64,000 nucleotides of DNA from assembly GCA_018105865.1 (NCBI GenBank), contig CM030868.1, positions 2,372,356 through 2,436,355 of the forward strand. Reading direction: 5' to 3'. This stretch comes from Metaphire vulgaris (lineage: Eukaryota > Annelida > Clitellata > Crassiclitellata > Megascolecidae). Both the position numbers and the translations under genes were made by a program. Shown in pieces: positions 16,101-27,800 of this stretch. The stretch's first letter is position 1, and each line of letters opens with the position of its first letter. Under the pieces are notes generated by a model. It was not told the origin of the DNA. It did no database searches and saw only the letters and a list, made by a program, of their open reading frames with translations.

Positions 16101-19100
16101 ATTCTTTTAATCATTGCATAAAAACTATAAGAGTGCCCACTCTGAAATTTTCACCAATAATTCCTCATGATGTAAGACTTATCCACAAATAAAATAGTTA
16201 CGTATTTATTCGAAATGTCAAAAACGACTGCTTCTGTTCTTTTGGTTTTCAAACTCTTGGTGTGCCTGTTGATTGGCCCAGATAGGGCTTTCAAAAAGCT
16301 AAAGTTTGGTGCAAAGATCATGTCTCTAGCTATCATAGAAGTGGAGATATTACAGTTTTAGTTAAAAGTTGGCGCAGGTCGACCAAAGTTTCATGACCCA
16401 TAGTTTGGACATGGGTTGACCCAAAACTTTAATATTATGGTTTTCAACATTACTCATGGGGATGAACAATTGTGCCAATTTTCGTCAAAATCTGAGACGG
16501 TGACGTCCGATGACTGTGTTGATTTGATGCGGAATGACCCTTACACATCACTCTATTCATCAATAATCACGCATTAATAAGCATTTCCTTACTTAAGACT
16601 TGTAATTAAATATAGGATAGCAGATAATAAGGTCATAGTACAGGTATTCACAACTTTGTCTAACCAATGGTGTATGAAAAGAATGGGGGTTTTCAAAGAA
16701 TACTCATTGTGTACCCCACAAGAAGTGTATCTGGAGTGAAAGGAAAACCAACAGTTAGTTAGAACTTCTACTGCAAATGGATCAGCATTTGTTATTTTAC
16801 TTTGCCATCTGATGCTAAATAAATGCATGGACTGATACATTTTTATTGTATAATTTCAAATCAAAGTTATTAGCCCCTTAACTGGGTGCCCCGAGTAACA
16901 CTCGTCCATTTTACATTGAGTTACAAATAGTTGCCCAGTTAAGGGGTTAAGAACATTCTGCTAACCAATAATATTCTCTGATACTTTGGTCCGAGTTGTG
17001 GTGTTGCCTTTTGGGTCTTCGTACAAGAGCGGTTCCTCTTGGTTGAATACATTTTCCTCACCTAAATGAACAAGTCCAAACCGATTCAATGCCAATGCGA
17101 TAAATCAGTAGTACTGATTTTGACAAAAGTTTTTAGTTTTACTTTCAGCCAGAGCTAGTTAATTTTTATTCTCCAGTCAAAGTTTACATGCCACAATTTG
17201 GTGCTGGCCTTATTCATATAGTTAACAGGCGATTTCTAGTTTCCTTGCCTTCTACTTTTTGCTATACTGAACAAAAATCAACATTGACTAGCAGATCTAG
17301 GAGATATTTGGCTATTTCATGCTACTATCTGAGGCCTGGGATTCTTACAAACCCAACCAGGGTAATGCATGTCAACCCATTTCTTTGTTAAAATAATATA
17401 AAATACATTTCATTGTTAAAATAAAGTCCTAGGCTATAATAACTCCACACTGAGCTACATCAGCTACTGTACATGCAAATTCCATGCTATGTAATGGCAA
17501 AAAATAATAAACATCACATTGATTCCTGTGCAAAAGTTTTGATCTGATCAACAATACCTTAATTATTGTCAATAAATATAAACAATGAAAAATTAACTAG
17601 AATTTTAGAACTTTTAGCATATGCATATTCAAGTCAAATGTGGAATGAACAATTTCAAAATGCCCAAGGTAAACAAAAATGGGTATTCACCTTCTAGAAA
17701 ATACCACAATCACCTTGCAATTCACTTTGCATTATCTACCTGTCCATACTCTCGAGGGAGAAAGGTTCACACTGTTAGGGAATTTTTTTAAGCATCATTT
17801 TTTGCAAAACTTTCATATTTCAACAACTTGTTGCCACTGCAGAAAAAGTAACCCAGCACAAAAATGTGCATGCCACTCAATATGTTCATCTGGGGGAAAG
17901 TGAGTGGAAAGAACTTGGAAAACCCCTCACTCAACCTGGAATAAAAGTGTTATGAACAAATACACAGGCTGCTAATGCTACATAACAACTGTCTAACGCA
18001 CATATAATCATATCCTGTAATCTGAAATCTCAATTTGCTCATAGAACTTACTGAAAAGTGTATGGTCCTCTGCACCTTCTCCCACACCATTAGATAGTGA
18101 ATCATCATCATTATTATTATCATCATCATCACCACCACCACCAATACCAGCATCATAATAACATTCATCATATCCACTGCCTGTTGAATGAGTGTTATTT
18201 TCAAAAATAAACAAAATATAAACACAAAATTAAACAAATATGCAAACAGTTTTCTTAAATAAACTTAAACGTTTAACTAAACAACTTCTTAACTTTAAAC
18301 CTCTGTGCATTTCCATTGATTAATATTGCTCTTCATATAACTGAGTGTCTTACAGTTTTCTGACAACTACATACACTGTTAATGGCATATAACCATTGTA
18401 TTACTTTGTCAAACAATACAGGGTCATGTCATATGCATGAATACATAGTAACTTTACAAACTGTCATAGAAAACTTCTGCCTTCATAAAGTACTTGTTAA
18501 TTAGTACATCAATTACTTGTTAATTAGTAACAATATTATGAAAAATAACATATCCAAATGAATTTTGTCATAACAATTTTTCTACATATAAATTTGCTTA
18601 CAGTGTTATAGTAGCATTTTCAAACTAGTAAATATAATAAGGACAGTAATAATAACAACAACAACAACCTTACATAAAAACATTAACTAACAATTAACAA
18701 AAACTCTGCTAACCATATAAATTGTGGCTGAAATACTGAAAACAACTGTATAAATACTGGTTATGGCATAGTATTTACCAATCTGGTTCTGTCCACCATT
18801 TTCATTTCTTTTGTCCAGTTTGTCTTCCCTGCCAATCTTTTCCCGCTCTTGCAGTAACTCTGATGGTTCAACTTCTGGCCGGATCACATCATTATGCTCA
18901 AACATGATATCATCCAGATTCACCTCAGGTATTGTGCCGATAACCGGATTGAACCCAAAGTCCCCTGTGGAAGAAAAATTATTTTAAAACGTTTATCCCG
19001 AAAGCAAAGAACACGCCAACCTTTTTTCTATACAACTATTTATACATCCTTGCATATAAGTTGAATATACCATGACTGCAGCAGTAAATGGCAATGGTGA

Positions 19101-19251
19101 CAAATACATCGCCTCTAATACAACTACAAGGTTTCATATTAGCTAATCCCCTCTTTTGTTCATTTTAACACTTAATATTAAATCTGTTCTTCCATTCTTT
19201 AAAGCTGCAATTTCAGAACAGAGAATTTACAGAATAACATTACTATTATTA

Positions 19252-19289
<38 letters not shown>

Positions 19290-19299
19290 GTTATTATTA

Positions 19300-19343
<44 letters not shown>

Positions 19344-21809
19344 GGGTCCATCCACATAGTACACATGCACAGAGGCAGATTAGATTAAGGAAATTTTGCA
19401 TAAGTACGGAGTGCAAACGGGGAAGGGTCTGAAAATATGCCCTTTTTGCGTATGTACTATATGGATGATATGGATGAGCCCTTATATGGTTGTTAGCACA
19501 TGCCAAGTCATTCACAAAGTGAAGAGCAAAGTCAATGATGAGCAACTTGAGTCAAGGTCAGTGACCAGGGTCAATGACCAGGGTCAGATTCGAACCCGCT
19601 AACCGCCAGTTGCATGCCAAGAACTGTACTGCTATTCCACCGTGCCCCCCTCCCACTAATTTTTAATCCATCCTTCCAATTAAATCTGAAATATGAACAA
19701 CAATAATAACACCATATGTCAACAATGGTAGTTGGACAACATTCTCAAATGCAGCAATACAGGGTGGCACAAAAAACGTACTAGTCACATCTAGGTTTGC
19801 ATTTTTTATAGTCCGTTTCTTTTTGTGCCACCCTGCACACTCTGTCTGAAAGTAAAGAGTAACATTATCAGCAAGTGACAGCATATTGAACCTTAAGCAA
19901 AGACTGGGTACACTAAAATTCTACATGAAAGCAGCACTGATAAATGTGTTTATCAAAAATTTAATTTGAGTACATCTGCTTTCAATCTCTACATATCAAA
20001 TCCAGTAATTAACCCTTTTTGTAGTGACACTCTGTATAGCCAGTATGTTATGAAAACAAAATATTGGTCCTATGGAGCGAAAGGGTTAACTGTAAATTAT
20101 AGAGCCTGTTCTAGTATGTGAAAAGATTTTCCAAGCAGAAACAGCATATAAAGATAAATATTATATATATATATATACAGTACTGCTCAAAAATTTATGA
20201 ACACACATGGATTTCGAAACAAAATGAAGTTTAAGGCTTGTTAAAACATTGCAATCACAACCATGAACACCAATACTGTATGTTTTCATTAGTGATACTA
20301 TTCTACGATTGATGTACAGAAGGCTATAGATATGCAAAATTCAGAAGACTGTTGAAACGAATTTTATCCACATTTTCTTGTGTCCCCATCTTCATTGCAT
20401 CAAACCGTACTAGAATAATCAGTATATTCGGTCTCAATTGTATTCTAGGGCGTTCGAAATGCCACAAAAAATGGTCAACTATTTTTGCATATATCTATAA
20501 CCTTCTGTACATCAATCGTAGAATAGTATCATTAATGAAAAAATACAGTAGAAAAAATACATTTTTCTTCGAAATCCATGTGTGTTCACAATTTTTTGAG
20601 CAGTATTGTTAAATTTTAAACAAGTAAATTGTTCAATATAGCCACAGACCAAGAGAAGCAAAAATACACATCTCAACATACAATTGGGTCGGGTCAAGAT
20701 TGAGAAGCATCAAACATGTCTCTCAGTTCATACAATTGGGCCAGATCAAGATTGGCAGGTTGAAAAGCGGGTCGAGTGGTTTAAAATCCCACCCAGTCAC
20801 TTTATGGCTAACACAGATTTCAAAACAGAGCCAGAGTGAAGTGAACATTTGAGGAAGCAGTCAAAGAGATGGTCACCAGGTAAATTCAACTCAAGTCTTC
20901 CATCCATCCATCCATCAATGAATATTACAATCCCCCACCCCACACTAATTACAATTCATTTTAACACTACTCCAGAGTCATTCTGACAAATCTCCCCAGT
21001 TCCTTAATCTCAAATTTACTTCTCCAATCACAAACCAACAAATTAATAATTCCAGGACTAGCATAACAGTCTTTCATGTTATTTCATTTTGGTGTCATCT
21101 CAATATATATCCTTGGAAATGACCTCCAGAAAAGATCTAAACTCACAGCTGAAATTAAAACGAATCTATTGACATGACTAAAGTGTTCACAACGGTATTC
21201 CAAGCTTGAACTTTCATTCCTTCCTGCTTTTAAACTTGCAGCAAAGCATGCATATAAAATATTTCCACAAGCAATTAAGCATGGCAACAGAATAGAACAA
21301 AATCAGCCATATTGAAGCCAATGCTCAACCACAAATGCATGACTTATTTTTAAAAATAAAAGTTGGGTAATTGTGAACATGCAGTAATTATGAAACAGAA
21401 AAAAAACTCACCGAATTATCAACAGGTGTTCAAGAATATAACAACATTAACAGCACAAAGCATGATAAAATACCTGGCCAGAATCACACTATCTGGTTTA
21501 GGACAGACAACAGCTACTGTATGTACATGCATCAGCCATAAAATTATGAAAAACTGTGAAAAACTAAAAATACGCAATCGGATTTTCCTGGCGCAATATA
21601 CAAAGCCCTGTGTCAGACACATCGCATAATTCTGAAAGAATTTCAGTGGATACAGTTTTCATGGGTCAGGCCCAAACCACATGCTTTGAAACTGTCCCAC
21701 ATCTGTTGTTACATATCTACTAATTATGGGTTTTGATAGCTAACTTAGATCAACAACTGTAATGTGTTCACATAGTCCTTCTGGATTAGTTACCACAATA
21801 ATCTTAACT

Positions 21810-21882
<73 letters not shown>

Positions 21883-24800
21883 TAACAACAACAATGGATA
21901 CAAGGCATCACATTTTAACCCTTTGGCCATGGTGATCTGTATAACCAATAGGTTATGAAGCTGATATATCAGACTTATGGGTCAAAAGGGTTAAACAGTA
22001 GTTTCAGAGAAGATGTGTCCTCAGGTATATCTATATATTCCAGGTATAAACCAAAATTAATATGGGTACAGCTTCCATAATGCACACTTACATATGCAAT
22101 TTCTCTCAGAACATATGGCTAGCAAGAACTGCATGTCTCAGGCCTAATTCCCAACTTTATATGTACCTAAATATTGCAATTTGGATCAGGTACGTGTATA
22201 TCTTCAGCATAAACTCATGGCACAAGAAGTGGTGCTATATAAATTAAATTATAAGTATGAATACAGTTGCATATGTTTATGTTATATGTGAACATGTGAC
22301 AATGTATGCATTCCAGAAAATAAACACAATAAAAATACATAGAATTGCACTCATGTGAATTTAAATGCAAATAAAACATATGGCATTGGAAATGCTATGC
22401 AAAAAGCATTGGAAATGTTATTTGAAAAGCAACTGAAAAGCTAATGGCAATGGCATCAAACAATCCACAAAGTTTTTCATTCAATAGATAAGATGGAAGC
22501 ATACAAGCACAAAAATAACATGCAAGCAGAAAAAAACAACCGAGATCAAGAGGAGAAAAAGAGGAACGATCAAGCTGTGAAAATAACAACCAGTAATTAA
22601 TACAAGCAATCTAAATAACTCAAATCTACTGAAATCTACTGAAAGACATCTTGGAGTCACCGAATAACGCATGGAAAAAAAAACACGAATGCCAGCCATC
22701 ACGCAAAATAGCAAAAATATGGAAAACTAAAACTAAAAAATTTTCACAAACAAACAACAACAACATTCAAGACTACCCAGAAAAATTTGGCTCAATTGGT
22801 AAACTTGTCAACTACATTATGGCATTCGAAGGCAGAAAAATGACGCATGTCATGTACTGTGAAAATATCTGGTCATTTCTAAATGCTTATGCTCAATCGA
22901 AAGCAAACTGCTGCCACTCGTGTTATAAGACGACTCCAAAATGCCACCAAAGCCACGACCACCGAGACAAAAAGCAGGATAGAGGAGACGACATCTTACC
23001 CGAACCATTTGCCTCCCCAAAAGCGGGGCTCAGCGAGTCGGGCCAAACAGAGGGGCTGCCAAAGCCGCTGTCGGCCAGACTCGAATACCGAGTCATTTTT
23101 TGCGGCGTTCTTGCCTGCGAGAGCAGCTCAACGCGCTCGAAATAGTCGTCGAGTGGCTTGAAATTTGAATTCCCGTCCGCGCCGAGAAACAAATTGACGG
23201 TCTCGATGGCAAGCGGACCCCCGAGGTTGTCGCTGTCGTCTGAGACAAAAGAACTCAGCTACAGACATCGAACGAATTATGCCGCGACAGAAAAACAAAT
23301 TCAAACGTCGAAACAGTTCGGGAGACTCGTCGATCGATCACGGCGGTCGCACTGCGCTTGCCGCCGGTGAGCTACAGGTAAGATAGGTAAGATAGCATAG
23401 CAATTCGGTCATTGTACAGGTAAGACAAGAAGCTTGCATCTGGATCACTTAAGACAAGGAAAGTCAACGGCAAAATAAGAGACGGTTTTGGTTATACATA
23501 CACTTATGTGGTTTGCTGACATAAAAACAATAAATCCAGTAAAATATTTGTAGCCAAAACTCTGCAAATGTACCCTGGCTGCATCTACACTTATACCGAA
23601 ATGCTATACAGTACAAGCAACTTAATAGCTGTATATATAAAAAAAACTGTCATGACTTCTGATTAACATCGTTGCTAAGTAATGGTATCCATCATAGATT
23701 AATTCAACACATTCATAACCCTATTAACAAACAAGAAATCAAGTATGGAGGTTCCTGTTTGGTTCAGTTAAGAACAGCGTGTGCGTGCGCGCGGGTATTT
23801 GCGTGAGTCAATTAACTCTTAGGCAGCCATGTTGTTTTTAGAGAATTTACCCCTCCACAGTTTCCCAAAATGTTTTAATTTGAATATCATAACAATATTG
23901 ACAATGTATATATCAATTGAAAGGGCTTTTGATTATCTACAAGAATATGAAAAGCAAAATATAACATTTGCAATGACATTCTTCATATTTCATGAGAATA
24001 TATAAAAATAAAAAATATTAAAAATTAAAATTGGACTTTGAAGTTCATTAAAAATTGTGTAAGCAACAAGACAGTGTAAGTAAGCTATCTGAAATATGCA
24101 CACATATATAATAGACATTTAAAAATTTATATATAGATGTAAAATGTCATATTTTAGTTTACAGAGAATTTAGTGTGAAAGGTCACAAAGAAATTATGAC
24201 ATATGTATTTTGCATGGCTTGGCACTTGTCACAAATGCTCCTAAAAGATTTTGTCAGCAACAAGACATGCTATTTTGCGGGCTGCCCATAAAAATGTCAC
24301 TGCCTAACATTAAAAATTATGTAAAATGTGATATTTTAGTTTAGAAAGGATCTTTTGTGAAAAATGTTGAAGCAATTATGACATATATAACACACATGTC
24401 ACAAAAAGTTCAAAAACTTGGTTTTTTTATACTTTCCAGCAGAATTTGATCGGTTTCGGTATCATCGGACCTGGAAATACCCATGTCATCAAACTTACCA
24501 TTTTCAATCGCTTCTAAACCTTCTTTAGTTGAATAAAACATCTGCCCCTGTGTATAGAAGGGCATTTAAAATTTAAATGCCAGAAGGACCGCAAATCTTG
24601 CCTCATTTAATCGACATATTTTCGCAGTCAAACTCATGAAATAAACGGGTTTTAAATGCGTTTTAGATGCAAAATTATGTTGGCTTTCCGTTAGAATAGT
24701 CCTAAATCCTAAATATAGCGGTCTATATATAGAAATGGGTGCGATTTCTTGTGCGGTCGATAACGACCGCACAGGCTGCCTAAGAGTTAACACACTGCTA

Positions 24801-27800
24801 AGCAGCAGTGCACTTCTTGGTTTCCATGGCATTTGGTTTCCATGGTACCCAACTCCATCTCAGCAGAAGTTTTTTTATACAATTTCATACAGCAGCAGCA
24901 GCAGACAGTAACCAGAAATGAGATGCCACAAAAACAAATGAAAATCGTAATACAGCTTTTAAAATTAAAGTCCCTCAGCATAACATCTACAGTAGAATCC
25001 CATTCTAATAGACATAAAGAAAGTTTACTTCTTCAGCTTCCTACCCACGTTTACCTTTTGTGAATTTTACTGTATGACCAATAACAGCAGTACAGTACAA
25101 TCCATATATCACACATCAATAACAACAAAGGGTTTTTCATATTGACATAGCAAATTCTCCAAGCTGCACTACAAAGTCATATTCAATTCAGTGCTCATTC
25201 AAATAACAGAAAGTTGTTTTTGACTTCAACTTTTGCTTACAATTTGTATCCAGTGAGCCACATCATTCAGTGAAAAATTAACTTATTTCTGGGAGCCTTC
25301 AAGTGCTTACTCACCTTTTATATTCTATGGTCTATAATTATTTCTATTTACATAGACAGACAAATCAATAAAACAAGGAAATATTTCATATAAGTGTTAA
25401 AAAACCTCAGAAAATGATGTTAAAACCACAGTTATGAGACCTTTAACCTTTAAACCGCCACATACTTTGTAACTATGCAACTGTAACCAAGTATACTCGG
25501 TTCTGGCGGTTTAAGGTTTAAGACGAGAGTTAACTTACTTACCAAATCCATCGTCGCCAACAAATTCCACACAGGCAATGTCCTCGTGCAGGGTGATGTC
25601 CTCGGGCCGGCTCTGGTTGACGGAAAACCTCGCATGGAAGTCAATATCACTGCGCAAAGACCGAAAAACACACAGGCTTCAACTTCAACATTCCACGCAA
25701 AGCTTACATTTTATTCTCAAGTGCAAAAGGTCGAGAATGATTCTAGAGAAATGCGTACAAACAATCCTGTATGCGTAACGTAATAGAATGTTTGTATAGC
25801 GCCTCTTCTGAAAAATCATTCAGAAGTGGTCCTGCTGAGATTATTGCAAATTATTACAGAAAAAAGTTTTACGTAGTTTCAAAAAGATGGTACTGGGCTT
25901 ATATTAGAAGCTTTACATACACGTATATGTATACATATACGTATATGTAATATGTAAGTTATTGTATACTGTAAATCTGATCGCAAAGCAATGGATTTAT
26001 TCGTTGATTCTCTCGTGAACAATCAAAGATTTCAGTCAATGTTCAGAAATACTAAACCAAACAGCAGCCTCAAGTACAGCAGTATGTTTCCACTCTACCA
26101 GTCTATTTATAGAGTGCCGTGCAAACAATATAAGCGGTACAGTGTTGCATGACCTGGAGTACCAGACAGAAAGTCCCGAGTTCAAACCACAGAAGTCAAT
26201 ACTCACCAGAAGCAGTCTGTCTATGACAAAGAAAGGAAAGTTGAAGCCAAGTTGCCACCATATTTGTTAAGTTTTGGACACTTGTTACTATGGTTACTAT
26301 AGAAATTACCGTAAAACTTCTAATACAAGCCCAGGCGTCCATAAAAACAAATGACTTTATATCCCGGTTTTTGAGACCACGTATGCATTAGTAGTTCTAT
26401 GGTAGTGATCACACTTAACAAGATGGCGGACAACTGACTTCAGTGTTTAGACACCACAGACTTGTTTGAGTTGTAACTAAATTCTGTGGTTATTTTCACG
26501 CTACCTAAAATCCGCCACGTCGAGATCGAAGCTTGTGAAGTCCTCGCGGATGTTGATGGCAGCGAGCGAAGCTTCTCGATTTTCGTTGGGGAGGTCGACC
26601 ATCCCCGGCCGGAAGGCCAGTTTGATCTTGACCAGTGCTTCGCTACAATCGGCCAAAAGGTACTTCGCCTTTCGAGAATAGATCCTGACTACACCAAGGA
26701 GCAAGTGGCTGGACGTACGCAACGCCAGTTTCATCTAAAACCATAGCAAAATCGACACGACATCTTTATTTACTTCTCCACAACTTAAATAAGAGAGATA
26801 AACAGAATAATGTATAAGCCTATACACACATATTTAATAATAACATAGTATCTACTCACAGGAAAGTGGAGAAAAAGAAATAAGAAATGGTTACTGAAGG
26901 GATCATAGACCCCGTATGAAAGTAACCAGTACATATGAAATTTTATAATGTTAGCAGACATAAATTAAGAAATTTGTTTCATAATTGTAATTTCAGTAAA
27001 ATTATCAAACAGCCTATAAATGTTTGTAACAAAGAATATATTAAATTAAAGTTAGAGTTTATCTATTCCTGTAGAGTTTGTTGTTTAAGTTTCTTTTTAA
27101 ACAGTGTTTGATTTGGCATATTTTTAATCTGTATAGGGAGATTTTTCCATATGGAATTCATCAGCACAGTATAGAAGCGCATTCACATACAGTGTTGCAA
27201 AAAGCAAAATGCTTGTCTCCTGAGAACATCACATTGCAGCTATATGGCACAGCACATCTTTTAACTAAAGTTTGTTCAACTACATTGCCTCTATACAGAT
27301 TCAAATAACTGGAATAAACAAAAAATATCAAATGCAAATAAGACTTAGGGGCTGTCCATTAATTACGTCAACAATTTTTTGGGCAATTTTTGACCCCCTC
27401 CGTCTTGTCAACAACTGTCAACTTTCACTTACCCCCCCCACCCATAATTACATCGAAAACTGTTGACGCCCCACCCCAAGATCAATGACAGGTCCCAATA
27501 ACAAGGTTATCATTTTTTGTGGTGATGACCATTTTCTCCCTTTTTTGCTCATCAAGTGTCAAAATGTGGTGGTGATGACCTTTTTGACATGCTTTTTTCC
27601 ATTGTAATAAATAGTATTCCATGAAATTTCATATTTTTTGATTATTTGTAAAAAGTAAAATTGTTGACGTCAACTTCTCTTGACCCCCTCTCCCCCTGTC
27701 AACAACTGTCAAACTTTTTCAAATCCCCTCCCCCCTAAATTGTTGACGTAATTAATGGACAACCCCTTAAGCAATTCTAGAAATAGCAAAAGCAGAGACC

